Numbered from the stretch's first letter, positions 26,646 to 37,661 are shown. The stretch: 64,000 nucleotides of DNA from Thioclava sediminum (GCF_002020355.1 NZ_MPZV01000002.1:868001-932000), one strand, 5' to 3'. Numbers and translations are program-made. Notes: a model not told the origin generated them from the letters alone.

Positions 26646-27962
26646 TCAGGCCAGCGACGATTCGGCGGCCATGCCCAAACGAAGCAACCGATCCTCCGTC
26701 ATCGGCGGCGCCATCAGCGAAATCCCGCAGCTTGGGATGCCCGTCGGAAGGTTGAGCGCGCACAGCCCCAGCACGTTGCCGATCCGGGTGTTGCGCAGCG
26801 CGAGCACGTTCTCCTCGTGGAAATAGGCCTTGTCGCTGAGAAGGCGGCGCACATCGGGCGGCAGGATCGGCGAGGTCGGCACCAGAACGGCGTCATATTC
26901 CGCGGTCGCCTCCAGATAGGCGGCGCGATAGCCCGCCAGTTCGTGCCAGCCTTTCGCGTAATCCGAGGCCAGCGCGTCGCGCCCGCTGCGGAACCGCTCG
27001 AGGATCGCCGCGAACATCTTCTCGGGCGCGGCTTCGATCTCGTGCTTCCATTCGCCATAGGCTTCGGGGGCGAAGAGAACACCGGAAAGATCCATCGCCG
27101 GGCGCACCATCGGCAGGCCCCGCCGCTCGATCACCGCGCCCGCCTTGCCGAAGGCGTCGACGGCCCGCTCGAAGCCCTGCACCGGCTTTTCGCGCGTGCC
27201 TTCAAAGGGCAGCCCTTCCAGCACCAGAAGCCGCTTCCCCTTGAGGCTCGCGTCACGCAGATCGGGCGCGCTGCGCCGCTCCAGAAGCGCCAGCACATGC
27301 GCGGCATCCTCGACATTGCGGGTGATCGGCCCGACCGTGTCGAAGGTCCGGCACAGCGGCACGACGCCTTTCGTCGTGATCCGCCCATGCGTGGTCTTCA
27401 GCCCCACGAGATCGTTCCACGCCGCCGGAATGCGCACCGAGCCGCCCGTGTCCGAGCCAATCGCCGCAGCCGCCAAGCCGCGCGCCACCGACAGCGCCGC
27501 GCCCGAGGACGAACCGCCCGGCGCGAGTTCGGGATCATGGATATTCGGCGGCGTCGCGGTCATCGGGTTCACGCCAAGCCCGGAGAAGGCCAGTTCGGTC
27601 ATATGCGTCTTGCCCAGACAAACCGAGCCGCCCAGCGTGGCCTCGATCAGCACATCCGCGTCGCGCTCGGGCACACGCCCGGCCAACAGTCGCGAGCCCG
27701 CCTCGGTCGCGACCCCGGCGGTGTCGTAGAGATCCTTCCAAGACAGCGCGACCCCGTCGAGCATCCCGCGTCTGGTTCCCTGCTTGGCGCGCTGATGCGC
27801 GGCCATCGCCTCGTCGCGCGCCCGCTGCGGCGTGAGCCGCGCATAGATGTCTTCGGACGCTTCAGCCGCCTCCAGATAGGCCTCGGTCTGCTCCACCGGA
27901 TCGAGCTGACCGGCAGCAATTGCCCGCCCTTGTTCCGCAGCCCCTGCCAACCGCCATTCCAT
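26646..27962 (-). CDS. Amidase (amidase-signature family)
   Basis: 438 aa. The Ser-cisSer-Lys triad can be placed: Lys in GVALSWKDLYDTAG, the Ser run in PGGSSSGAALSVARG, and the nucleophile in GSDTGGSVRIPAAWND. The closing part PTGIPSCGISLMAPP is typical of this family. It hydrolyses an amide to acid and ammonia. It is not GatA in context (no gatB/gatC nearby) and is shorter than GatA, so the substrate is unknown. GGAGG lies 7 nt before the ATG. It diverges from the UbiH-type gene. Confidence 0.9.
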   Translation of the reverse strand: MEWRLAGAAEQGRAIAAGQLDPVEQTEAYLEAAEASEDIYARLTPQRARDEAMAAHQRAKQGTRRGMLDGVALSWKDLYDTAGVATEAGSRLLAGRVPERDADVLIEATLGGSVCLGKTHMTELAFSGLGVNPMTATPPNIHDPELAPGGSSSGAALSVARGLAAAAIGSDTGGSVRIPAAWNDLVGLKTTHGRITTKGVVPLCRTFDTVGPITRNVEDAAHVLALLERRSAPDLRDASLKGKRLLVLEGLPFEGTREKPVQGFERAVDAFGKAGAVIERRGLPMVRPAMDLSGVLFAPEAYGEWKHEIEAAPEKMFAAILERFRSGRDALASDYAKGWHELAGYRAAYLEATAEYDAVLVPTSPILPPDVRRLLSDKAYFHEENVLALRNTRIGNVLGLCALNLPTGIPSCGISLMAPPMTEDRLLRLGMAAESSLA

Positions 27963-28044
27963 GCCCGCCTCCTTCGTTCTTTCCGCCACGCTAGCGACAG
28001 TCCCGCGCATGGACAATCCCGCTTCCAGCGCCATAGTAAGCGCC

Positions 28045-29271
28045 ATGAAACACGATTCAGACGTCATCATCGCGGGCGGCGGGCTCAACGGCCCCGCCTT
28101 GGCGCTTGCACTGGCCTCCGCCGGCCTTTCCGTGACCCTCGTCGACGCCGCGCCGGCACGCCAGCGCGCGACCGACACGTTCGACGGCCGCGCCTATGCG
28201 CTGGCCATCGCGTCGCAGAAATTGCTGCGCGCGATCGGCGTCTGGGACGGGCTGGCCGAACAGGCGCAGCCTATGATGGAAGTGAAAGCCGCCGACGGTC
28301 ACGCAGGCGAAGGGGCCGCCCCTTTCTTCCTGCATTTCGACGCGCGCGAGCTGGATCAGGCGCCGGTCGGCTACATGCTGGAGGACCGCTACCTCTATCG
28401 CGCCTTCCTCGATGCGATGGAGGCAAGCGACAAGATCACGCTACTGCACGAGACGCAGGTGACAGGGCAGCAAGTCGTGCCGGGCGGGGTCGAGGTGAGC
28501 CTGTCCACCGGCAAGACCCTGACCGCGAAGCTGCTGATCGGGGCCGATGGTCGCCGGTCGGGCGTGGCCGAACGCGCCGGGATCACCCGCGAAGGTTGGG
28601 GCTACGGCCAGACCGCGCTGGTGGCCGCGGTCGAGCACGAGAAACCCCATAACGGCATCGCGCAGCAGTTCTTCATGCCGACCGGGCCGCTCGCCATTCT
28701 GCCGCTGAAGGGCAACCGGTCCTCCATCGTCTGGAGCGAGACCGAGGAAAACGCGAAGACGATCTCGGCGCTCGATGACGAGGCTTTCCTCGCCGTGCTG
28801 CGCCCGCGCTTCGGGGATTTCCTCGGCGAGATCAAACTGGCCGGGCCGCGCTTCTCCTACCCGCTGAACCTGACGCTTGCGAAAGCCTATGTCGCGCCGC
28901 GCGTGGCGCTGGTGGGCGATGCGGCGCATGGCGTGCATCCGATCGCCGGGCAAGGTCTGAACCTCGGGCTACGCGATGTGGCGGCGCTGGCGGAGATCGT
29001 GGTGGAGGCAATGCGCCGCGGCGAGGATATCGGCGCCGAGGACGTGCTGGAGCGCTATCAGGGCTGGCGGCGCTTCGACTCGACCTCGCTCGCGCTTGGC
29101 ATGGATACGGTGAACAAGCTGTTCTCGAACGACAATCCGCTGCTGAAAGCAGGGCGCGATCTGGGGATGGGGCTGGTGCAAGCGATCCCGGGACTGCGCC
29201 GCGGGTTCATGCAGCAAGCGGCGGGCCTGTCGGGCCCCCTGCCCCGCCTGTTGCAGGGCCGCGCGCTCTAG
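28045..29271 (+). CDS. UbiH/UbiF/COQ6 family FAD-dependent hydroxylase
   Basis: 408 aa flavin monooxygenase. The dinucleotide fold begins DVIIAGGGLNGPALALALASAG, GADGRRSGVAERAGI is the second FAD motif, and GDAAHGVHPIAGQGLNLGLRDVAALAE is the ubiquinone-hydroxylase signature near residue 300. It probably hydroxylates a ring position of the ubiquinone precursor; which position (C1, C5 or C6) cannot be read, since alphaproteobacterial members have mixed regiospecificity. It converges on the Trm112-type gene. Confidence 0.9.
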   Translation: MKHDSDVIIAGGGLNGPALALALASAGLSVTLVDAAPARQRATDTFDGRAYALAIASQKLLRAIGVWDGLAEQAQPMMEVKAADGHAGEGAAPFFLHFDARELDQAPVGYMLEDRYLYRAFLDAMEASDKITLLHETQVTGQQVVPGGVEVSLSTGKTLTAKLLIGADGRRSGVAERAGITREGWGYGQTALVAAVEHEKPHNGIAQQFFMPTGPLAILPLKGNRSSIVWSETEENAKTISALDDEAFLAVLRPRFGDFLGEIKLAGPRFSYPLNLTLAKAYVAPRVALVGDAAHGVHPIAGQGLNLGLRDVAALAEIVVEAMRRGEDIGAEDVLERYQGWRRFDSTSLALGMDTVNKLFSNDNPLLKAGRDLGMGLVQAIPGLRRGFMQQAAGLSGPLPRLLQGRAL

Positions 29272-29282
29272 AACGCCGCGCC

Positions 29283-29507
29283 TTACTCGTCGATCCGGCG
29301 GGCCTCGTCTGCCAGCAGGATCGGAATCCCGCCCCGGATCGGGAAGGCCAGCTTCGCGGGCTGCGAAACCAGTTCCTGCTTCTCGGCATCGTATTTCAGC
29401 ACCGCATGGGTCAGCGGGCACACGAGCGCCTCCAGCATGTGCCGGTCGAACAGCGGCTTCTCGCGGGCCGTCTCGGGCGCCGGTGCGCTCTCAGTCTCGT
29501 CGCTCAT
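29283..29507 (-). CDS. Trm112 family protein
   Basis: 74 aa. The core [25 protein letters not shown], then [21 protein letters not shown], matches bacterial Trm112/YcaR. The yeast protein is an activator of methyltransferases through a zinc site. Only one cysteine remains here (CPLTH), so zinc binding is probably lost. An acidic N-terminal extension of about 20 residues precedes the domain. Its ATG overlaps the LON-domain gene stop by 4 nt. Confidence 0.88.
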   Translation of the reverse strand: MSDETESAPAPETAREKPLFDRHMLEALVCPLTHAVLKYDAEKQELVSQPAKLAFPIRGGIPILLADEARRIDE

Positions 29508-30142
29508 TGCAACCGCTCCTCTCCGCCGCCATGCAGCGCATATTCGATCAGGGTCACCAAGGTCTCGCGCCGGGTGGCCAGACAGGGCGCCTCCAGCAGC
29601 GCCTGCTTATCCTCCGGCTCCAGCGGCAACAGCATCCCGAGCGAGTTGATCAGCAACTCGTCATCGGCATCTTTCAAGGTTTCCCAATCGGTATCCAGCC
29701 CCTGCGCATGGAAAAACTTCGCCAGCAGGTCGAGAAACTCGTCGCGGTCGAAGCCGTTGTCATGCTCGGCCGCACCAAGATCCCGCTCGAACCCGGCCCA
29801 GCTGACCTCGGCGCGAATATAGGGGGTGAAGCCCTCGATCTGTTTCACGATGCGATAGCGCGAGATCCCCGACAGGGTGATCATGTAGCGCCCGTCCTCG
29901 GTCTCAGAGAACCCGGTCAGACGGCCCGCGCAGCCGATCGCGTTGAGGTGGTTTTGCCCCTCCGGCCCCTTGATCGGCTGGATCATCCCGATCAGCCGAG
30001 ACTTGGTCTTCATGCAATCTTCGATCATCTGCAGATAGCGCGGCTCGAAGATATGCAGCGGAAGCCGCGCCCGGGGCAGCAGCAGCGCACCGGGCAGCGG
30101 AAAAAGCGGAAGGATTTCGGGCAAGTCGCCTTTCTTCATCAT
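29504..30142 (-). CDS. LON peptidase substrate-binding-domain protein
   Basis: 212 aa with only the N-terminal domain of Lon (PUA-like): [33 protein letters not shown], then [29 protein letters not shown]. There is no AAA or protease domain. The function is unproven; it is presumed to bind proteins. It is co-transcribed with the thioredoxin upstream (27 bp gap) and Trm112 downstream (4-nt overlap), an arrangement I recall as common in Rhodobacterales, perhaps a protein-quality-control unit. Confidence 0.9.
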   Translation of the reverse strand: MMKKGDLPEILPLFPLPGALLLPRARLPLHIFEPRYLQMIEDCMKTKSRLIGMIQPIKGPEGQNHLNAIGCAGRLTGFSETEDGRYMITLSGISRYRIVKQIEGFTPYIRAEVSWAGFERDLGAAEHDNGFDRDEFLDLLAKFFHAQGLDTDWETLKDADDELLINSLGMLLPLEPEDKQALLEAPCLATRRETLVTLIEYALHGGGEERLQ

Positions 30143-30169
30143 GCGGATGAAACTAGCGCGCCCATGCCC

Positions 30170-31087
30170 TCAGGCAAATATCATCGACGACAGACGACGG
30201 CGGCCTTTCGCCACGACCGGATCGTTCGGCTTGAGCGCGTCGAAAATGGTGAAAAGCTGCGTCTTCGCGGCCTCGTTGTCCCATTCGCGATCCCGGCGGA
30301 ACAGCTCGAGAAGCTGGTCCACGGCTTCCTCGGCATTGCCGGCCGCATATAGCGCCTGCGCATAGTCGAAGCGCGCCTGATGATCGTCGGGATTGGCCTC
30401 GACCTTGGATTTGAGATCGTCGAGCGGACCCGCCGATTGCGCCTGCTTCGCCAGATCGAGCTGCGCGCGCGCGGCCTCGACCGGGGCGCTGTCGGACAGC
30501 TTCGGGGGCACGGCGGCCAAAGCCGCGCCTGCCGCGTCCAGTTGGTCCAGCGCGATGCGCGCGCGGATCAGGCCGCCATGGGCCTCCGCCAGCTCGCCAT
30601 CTTCTTCGAGGATCGCTGCGAAGGTCTCCGCCGCGTCTTCCGCCGCGCCCTCGGCCAGCATGGCTTCCGCCGCCTCGACCGCATCGCCCAGACCGTTGCC
30701 GGTCTCACCGCCGGACGCTTCGATCAGCTTGGCCACGAAGCTCTTGATCTCGGAAGGCGGCAGCGCACCCTGGAACCCGTCGATCGGCTGGCCCTGCCAG
30801 AAGGCATAGACGGTGGGGATCGACTGCACGCGCATCTGACCCGCGATCATCTGGTTTTCGTCGACATTGACCTTGGCCATCACGACCGCGCCTTTCGCGG
30901 CTTCGACCTCGGCTTCCAGCGCCGGGCCGAGCTGCTTGCACGGGCCGCACCACGGCGCCCAGAAATCCACGATGACCGGCACGGTCTGCGATTTCTCGAT
31001 CACCTCGGCCATGAAGTTGGCTTCGGTCACGTCCTTGACGTATTCGCTCTTGCCTGCGGCCTTGGCGCCGCCACCCAGTTCCAGCAT
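30170..31087 (-). CDS. CnoX/YbbN-type thioredoxin with C-terminal TPR-like region
   Basis: 305 aa. An N-terminal thioredoxin domain (residues 20-125) has WAPWCGPCK, with Cys47 and Cys50, so unlike E. coli CnoX (SxxC) it keeps a full redox pair. The C-terminal half is Ala/Glu-rich helical repeats of TPR type (AEAMLAEGAAEDAAETFAAIL, ARFDYAQALYAAGNAEEAVDQ). CnoX passes substrates to GroEL and protects them from overoxidation. The start is ATG 31087 with GGGAG upstream. It leads the LON-N/Trm112 run. Confidence 0.88.
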   Translation of the reverse strand: MLELGGGAKAAGKSEYVKDVTEANFMAEVIEKSQTVPVIVDFWAPWCGPCKQLGPALEAEVEAAKGAVVMAKVNVDENQMIAGQMRVQSIPTVYAFWQGQPIDGFQGALPPSEIKSFVAKLIEASGGETGNGLGDAVEAAEAMLAEGAAEDAAETFAAILEEDGELAEAHGGLIRARIALDQLDAAGAALAAVPPKLSDSAPVEAARAQLDLAKQAQSAGPLDDLKSKVEANPDDHQARFDYAQALYAAGNAEEAVDQLLELFRRDREWDNEAAKTQLFTIFDALKPNDPVVAKGRRRLSSMIFA

Positions 31088-31183
31088 GTCCGTCTCCCGA
31101 AATTGCGGAGGATTTGCTTTCCTATATGGCCTCGCAGGGGCCGAACGCAAACCCGTTTGACCGCGGCGCGCTGCCGCAAGGGT

Positions 31184-31972
31184 TTACAGATCGAAGGTTG
31201 CGAAAACCGGCGCGTGATCGGAGGGCTTCTCCCAACCGCGCGCAGCCCGCAGCACGCGGCTGCCATGGGCCGCGTTCGAGATATCCGGCGTCGCCCAGAT
31301 GTGATCGAGCCGGCGGCCCTTGTCGGCGGCATCCCAGTCGCGCGCCCGATAGGACCACCACGAATACAAAAGCCCCTCGGGAATGTCCTGCCGGGTGATA
31401 TCCACCCATTTGCCCGCTTCCATCGTATCGTGCAGATGCTCGACCTCGATCGGCGCGTGGCTGACGATCTTCAGAAGCTGCTTGTGGCTCCAGACGTCAT
31501 CCTCGCGCGGAGCAATATTCAGATCGCCCACGAGGATCGATTTCTGCGGCGCTTCCGCTTTGAAGTAATCGCGCATCTGGGTGAGGTAATCGAGCTTTTG
31601 CCCGAACTTCTCGTTCACCTCGCGGTCCGGCACGTCGCCACCTGCGGGGACATAGAAATTATGGATGGTCACCCCGTTCTCGAGCGTCCCCGCGACGTGC
31701 CGTGCATGGCCGAGATCGGCAAAATCATGGGCGCAGTTCTCTTCCATCGGGATTTTCGAGAAGATCGCGACGCCGTTGTAGCCCTTCTGGCCGCGCGCGA
31801 CCATGTGGGTGTAGCCCAGCTCTTTGAACCCTTCGAGCGGGATCTTCTCGACCGGGCTCTTGCACTCTTGCAGGCAGAGCACGTCGGGTGCCTCTTCCTC
31901 CATCAGCTTGCGCACCAGCCCCTCGCGCAGCCGCACCGAGTTGATGTTCCAGGTCGCCAGCGTGAAGCTCAT
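31184..31972 (-). CDS. xth: Exodeoxyribonuclease III / AP endonuclease
   Basis: 262 aa member of the EEP nuclease family acting in base-excision repair. The Mg-binding and catalytic motifs are TWNINSVRLR, LQECKS, GYNGVAIFSK, GDLNIAP, RRLDHIWA and KPSDHAPV. The start is ATG 31972 with GGGAG 6 nt upstream; the frame is open for 19 more codons that overlap a repeat region. It is a stand-alone leftward gene. Confidence 0.95.
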   Translation of the reverse strand: MSFTLATWNINSVRLREGLVRKLMEEEAPDVLCLQECKSPVEKIPLEGFKELGYTHMVARGQKGYNGVAIFSKIPMEENCAHDFADLGHARHVAGTLENGVTIHNFYVPAGGDVPDREVNEKFGQKLDYLTQMRDYFKAEAPQKSILVGDLNIAPREDDVWSHKQLLKIVSHAPIEVEHLHDTMEAGKWVDITRQDIPEGLLYSWWSYRARDWDAADKGRRLDHIWATPDISNAAHGSRVLRAARGWEKPSDHAPVFATFDL

Positions 31973-32032
31973 CTCATTCTCCCGTTCCAAAAGCCGCGCG
32001 ATCATGTCGAAGGGCGGCCGCTTTCGCAACCG

Positions 32033-32100
32033 CCCCTCTTCGCTCTTTCAAAATATCCCGGGGTGAATTGGCCGATAGGCCAAGAGGGGCAGCGCCCCTT
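32033..32100 (-). repeat. Dispersed GGATATTT repeat with hairpin, copy b
   Basis: On the minus strand the aldehyde dehydrogenase stop codon runs into a GGGGC-GCT-GCCCC hairpin (32085-32099), followed by CACCCCGGGATATTTT at 32064-32049. The same order, hairpin then CCCCGGGATATTT, is seen after the leftward genes ending at 44616 and 61458. It could serve as a terminator. Confidence 0.6.
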
Positions 32101-33535
32101 ATTCCGCCCAGCCTGAGATCGACTTGACGTCGCAGAATTCCTCGATGCCCCACCGGCCACCCTCGCGCGCCCGGCCAGAGGAACCCACGCCGCCGAACGG
32201 CGCGCCTGCGCCGCGGTCCTGGCCGTTCATCTCGACCATCCCCGAGCGCAGCTGCCGCGCCAGACGGTTGCGCCGCGCGCCATCGCCCGATTGCAGGTAA
32301 TTGGTCAGGCCGTAAGGCGTGGCATTGGCCACCTCGATCGCCTGCTCTTCGCTGTCAAACGGCATGATCGACAGGACGGGGCCGAAGATTTCCTCGTTCA
32401 TGATCGTCATCGAGGGATCGCAATCGGCAAAGACCGTCGGACGGACATAGAAGCCGCGATTGAGATGCTCGGGCCGCCCGGGACCACCCGCGACGAGCTT
32501 CGCGCCCTCTGCGATGCCGGCCTCGATCAGGCCCTGAATCTTGTCGAACTGCGCTTTGTTCACGACCGGCCCGATATGCTTGCCCTCCTCGCGCGGGCTG
32601 GCCACCTTCGTGGCCTCTGCGGTCTGGCGCGCGATTTCCACGGCCTTGTCATAGGCCGAACGCTCGACCAGCATCCGCGTCGGCGCGTTGCAGCTTTGGC
32701 CCGAGTTCTGGAAGCAATGGCGCACGCCGCGCGCTACCGCATCTTCATCCGCATCGGCGAAGATCAGGTTGGCGCCCTTGCCGCCCAGTTCCAGCGTCAC
32801 GCGCTTGAGCGTATCGGCTGCCGCCTTCGAGATGGCCTTGCCAGCCCGGGTTGAGCCGGTGAAGGAAATCATCTCGACATCCGGATGGGTCGAGAGCTGC
32901 GTGCCGACGCCAACACCATCACCGTTCACAAGGTTGAACACGCCCTTGGGCAGCCCCGCCGCGTCGAGGATTTCCGCAAACAGCAGCGAGGACAGCGGCG
33001 CTTCCTCGGACGGTTTCAGCACCATCGTGCAACCTGCGAGGATCGCCGGGATCACCTTCAGCGTCACCTGATTCATCGGCCAGTTCCACGGGGTGATCAG
33101 ACCGACGACGCCAACGGCCTCATAAGCGATCATCGCGCCCGGCGTGCCGTCGCCCAGCGGATGCACCCAGTCGAAAGCCTTCGCCGCGTCGATGAAATTC
33201 TTGATGTGATAGGCCCCCGCGCCCCACTGGTTGCGGCGCGCGAGATCGATTGGCGCGCCCATCTCGAGGCTCATCGCCTGCGCCATGTCCTCGGCGCGCT
33301 CGGCATAAACCTTGGCGATCCGCTCGACCGCCGCGATCCGCTCTGCCGGGTCCGTGGCCTTCCAGCCGGGCAGCGCGGCCTTCGCCGCAGCGACCGCCGC
33401 ATCCGTGTCGGCTTGGTCACCCAGCGAGATCACCGCGCAGGGATCCTCAGTGGACGGGTCGATCACCTCGTAGTCGCGCGCAGCCTTCGGCGCGACCCAT
33501 TCCCCGTCGATGTAGAAATTCCGCTTCTCGATCAT
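32099..33535 (-). CDS. NAD(P)-dependent aldehyde dehydrogenase
   Basis: 478 aa. Catalytic Cys in FQNSGQSCNAPTRMLV, general-base Glu in LELGGKGANLIFADAD, cofactor region TPWNWPMNQVTLKVIPAI and FTGSTRAGKAI. The closing segment PFGGVGSSGRAREGG is usual for the family. The substrate aldehyde is unclear. The start is ATG 33535 with GGAGG 5 nt upstream. It diverges from the peroxiredoxin gene across 179 bp. Confidence 0.92.
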   Translation of the reverse strand: MIEKRNFYIDGEWVAPKAARDYEVIDPSTEDPCAVISLGDQADTDAAVAAAKAALPGWKATDPAERIAAVERIAKVYAERAEDMAQAMSLEMGAPIDLARRNQWGAGAYHIKNFIDAAKAFDWVHPLGDGTPGAMIAYEAVGVVGLITPWNWPMNQVTLKVIPAILAGCTMVLKPSEEAPLSSLLFAEILDAAGLPKGVFNLVNGDGVGVGTQLSTHPDVEMISFTGSTRAGKAISKAAADTLKRVTLELGGKGANLIFADADEDAVARGVRHCFQNSGQSCNAPTRMLVERSAYDKAVEIARQTAEATKVASPREEGKHIGPVVNKAQFDKIQGLIEAGIAEGAKLVAGGPGRPEHLNRGFYVRPTVFADCDPSMTIMNEEIFGPVLSIMPFDSEEQAIEVANATPYGLTNYLQSGDGARRNRLARQLRSGMVEMNGQDRGAGAPFGGVGSSGRAREGGRWGIEEFCDVKSISGWAE

Positions 33536-33621
33536 ATCAGCCTCCGGCACACAGATGTTGCGCGCGAGCGTTTCACCACTCCCCGTCCTGCGCAAGGCCT
33601 GACGAAAGGTCGCAGGCTCCG

Positions 33622-33642
33622 AGTTTAAAAAGGTTCTAAACT
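33622..33642. promoter_or_regulatory. Dyad in the aldehyde dehydrogenase/peroxiredoxin intergenic region
   Basis: AGTTTA (33622-33627) and TAAACT (33637-33642) form an inverted repeat with a 9-nt spacer about 75 bp before the peroxiredoxin ATG, in the only AT-rich stretch of this divergent gap. It could be an operator for a redox- or metal-responsive regulator; nothing identifies the reader. Confidence 0.3.
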
Positions 33643-33714
33643 GGCTGGAACGGACCCCGGCGAGGGCTTATATCCCGGAAAGACGTGATTTTACGCAAAC
33701 ACAGGAGGTTTTTC

Positions 33715-34368
33715 ATGGGCCTGCGTATCAATGACACCGCTCCCGATTTCACCGCTGACTCGACCGCTGGCGAGATCAAGTTCCACGACTGGATCGGCGA
33801 CAGCTACGCCATCCTGTTCTCGCACCCGAAAGACTTCACCCCGGTTTGCACCACCGAATTCGGCGCCGTGGCGCAGCTCGCCCCCGAGTTCGAAAAGCGC
33901 AACACCAAGGTCATGGGCGTCTCGGTCGACAGCGTCGAAGAGCACGTGAAGTGGAAATCGGATATCGAGCAGGTCGCCGGCGCGCCCGCGAACTTCCCGA
34001 TCATCGACGACACCTCGCTGAACGTCTCGAAGCTCTATGACATGCTGCCCGCCGATGCCTACATGCCCGACGGTCGCACCGCCGCGGATTCGGCGTCCGT
34101 GCGCACCGTCTTCATCATCGGCCCGGACAAGAAAGTCCGCCTGACCATGTCCTACCCGATGTCGGTCGGCCGCAACTTCGCCGAGATCATCCGCGCGCTG
34201 GACGCCGTTCAGGCGACCGACGGCAAGCCCTTCGCGACCCCCGCGAACTGGGTGCCGGGTCAGGACGTGATCGTCGCGCTGTCGGTCTCGACCGACGAAG
34301 CGAAAGAGAAGTTCGGCGAAGTCGACGTCAAGCTGCCCTATCTGCGCACCGTCAAGTCGCAGGGCTGA
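33715..34368 (+). CDS. 1-Cys peroxiredoxin (Prx6 type)
   Basis: 217 aa. The peroxidatic Cys45 lies in SHPKDFTPVCTTEFG, and it is the only cysteine in the protein, so this is a 1-Cys enzyme needing an external thiol. The long C-terminal region (NWVPGQDVIVALSVSTDEAKE) is typical of Prx6/AhpE-like peroxidases. It reduces H2O2 and organic peroxides in the cytoplasm. GGAGG lies 6 nt before ATG 33715. A terminator follows at 34393. Confidence 0.93.
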   Translation: MGLRINDTAPDFTADSTAGEIKFHDWIGDSYAILFSHPKDFTPVCTTEFGAVAQLAPEFEKRNTKVMGVSVDSVEEHVKWKSDIEQVAGAPANFPIIDDTSLNVSKLYDMLPADAYMPDGRTAADSASVRTVFIIGPDKKVRLTMSYPMSVGRNFAEIIRALDAVQATDGKPFATPANWVPGQDVIVALSVSTDEAKEKFGEVDVKLPYLRTVKSQG

Positions 34369-34392
34369 GCCCAGCTTACCCGCTTACGAGAG

Positions 34393-34418
34393 AGCCCCGG
34401 CAGCGTCCGGGGCTTTTT
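34393..34418 (+). terminator. Rho-independent terminator after the peroxiredoxin gene
   Basis: AGCCCCGG (34393-34400) pairs with CCGGGGCT (34407-34414) around a 6-nt loop and is followed by TTTTCA. Confidence 0.88.
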
Positions 34419-34454
34419 CATATCCGCGCGCCCCACCCGAAGCGCAAAAAGCAA

Positions 34455-34480
34455 AAGGCCCCGGATCGCTCCGGGGCCTT
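34455..34480 (-). terminator. Rho-independent terminator after pnp
   Basis: A 10-bp stem (AAGGCCCCGG with its complement, loop 34465-34470) lies 28 nt after the pnp stop; on the minus strand it leads into TTGCTTTTT. It faces the peroxiredoxin terminator. Confidence 0.85.
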
Positions 34481-34507
34481 TCTCAATCTTCTAGCGGATC
34501 AAACCGA

Positions 34508-36652
<2,145 letters not shown>

Positions 36653-36916
36653 TCAGCGTATCCTGTCTGGGAGCTCTCACGGGCGTATCCCGTGTCTCCC
36701 GATTTGAATGGCGGCCCCATTGCCGCCGCCCCCTTATCCTGTTGCACGCGCCCGGGGGCTCGAGGCGTCACGTCTCAGATGGGCCTGCCAATACAGGAAA
36801 TGAAGGGGTTTGGGAAGCGAAGAGTCCTTAGGGAAAGAAACGGCCAACGCCCAATTCTGGCCAGATTGGCCCGCCATCCTCGGCCTGTAGTTATTAACAT
36901 TGATTATTGTGGCCCC
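36653..36916. promoter_or_regulatory. Divergent intergenic region between pnp and the NYN gene
   Basis: 264 bp without a convincing gene. The part next to pnp presumably holds its promoter and autoregulated 5' leader. The 30 bp before the NYN ATG are strikingly AT-rich for this chromosome (GTAGTTATTAACATTGATTA). I see no clear -35/-10 pair or hairpin of rpsO-pnp type. Confidence 0.4.
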
Positions 36917-37600
36917 ATGAACAAACCCACTGCCCTTTTCATCGATGGCGAGAACATCTCCGCCACTTTTGCTTCCCAGATCCTCAAGTTCGCGCCAGGC
37001 GCTTTCATCCGGCGTGCCTACGGTGATGTCACGCAGATTAGATCGTGGGGCGACAGCCCTTCGATCCGGCTGGTGCATTCCGGAAGCGGCAAGAACGCAG
37101 GAGACGTGTTGCTCGCCCTCGACGCACTCGAGCTCGCATTGGAACGACGCGCCGAACGGTTCGTCATCGCAAGCTCCGATGGTGACTTCACCCACCTCGC
37201 GACCAGGCTCAGGGAAAAAGGGATGGAAGTGCACGGCGTCGGACAGGAGAAAGCGCCGAAGGCATTTCGTGAAAGCTGTTCAGTGTTTCATCTGCTGAAG
37301 TCAAAAACGACCGCAGCTCCGGCACGACCGCCAGCAGTCAAGAAATCTGCCAGTCTCGATGAAAAAATTCGCGCAGCGATCGAGGCACACAGCAAGGACG
37401 GCGCTGGAGTGCCCCTCGCGGAACTGGCGACGATCATGAAGAAAGACCACGGGGTCTTGATCGGGAACTTGCCAGATAAAAAGTGGCGCCCCTATTTTTC
37501 GAACCGTCCGAAACTCTTCGCGCTTGAACCAAAGGGGCCCAAGGCACGCGTGCGATGCCGCCCTAATGGATTTTCTCAACTTTCCGCCGCAGCGAAATAG
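36917..37600 (+). CDS. NYN-domain (LabA/DUF88) protein with OST-HTH/LOTUS-like C-terminus
   Basis: 227 aa. The NYN PIN-like nuclease fold is clear: TALFIDGENISATFA (metal-binding Asp), SGKNAGDVLLALDALELAL (second Asp) and FVIASSDGDFTHLATRLREKGMEVHGVG (third Asp cluster). After a Lys/Pro linker at about 135, residues 150-215 (LDEKIRAAIEAHSKDGAGVPLAELATIMKKDHG...) resemble an OST-HTH/LOTUS RNA-binding winged helix. An RNase role is inferred. The gene diverges from pnp. Composition is less GC-biased than its neighbours, suggesting a foreign origin. No good ribosome site precedes the ATG. Confidence 0.8.
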   Translation: MNKPTALFIDGENISATFASQILKFAPGAFIRRAYGDVTQIRSWGDSPSIRLVHSGSGKNAGDVLLALDALELALERRAERFVIASSDGDFTHLATRLREKGMEVHGVGQEKAPKAFRESCSVFHLLKSKTTAAPARPPAVKKSASLDEKIRAAIEAHSKDGAGVPLAELATIMKKDHGVLIGNLPDKKWRPYFSNRPKLFALEPKGPKARVRCRPNGFSQLSAAAK

Positions 37601-37613
37601 CCAGAATGCAAAA

Positions 37614-37637
37614 CGCCCGCCCCTTTCGGGACGGGCG
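37614..37637 (-). terminator. Terminator between the NYN gene and putP
   Basis: CGCCCG pairs with CGGGCG (37614-37619 and 37632-37637) and inner CCC with GGG, with one C-A mismatch and a 4-nt loop. On the minus strand it continues GTTTTGC, so it fits putP best and may also end the rightward NYN transcript. Confidence 0.75.
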
Positions 37638-37661
37638 CAATGATGCTCGTAAGCTCTTCGA

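Noticed and set aside
26637-28044. Rightward frame opposite the amidase
   Set aside because: Amidase signature residues are intact on the minus strand; the mirror frame has none.
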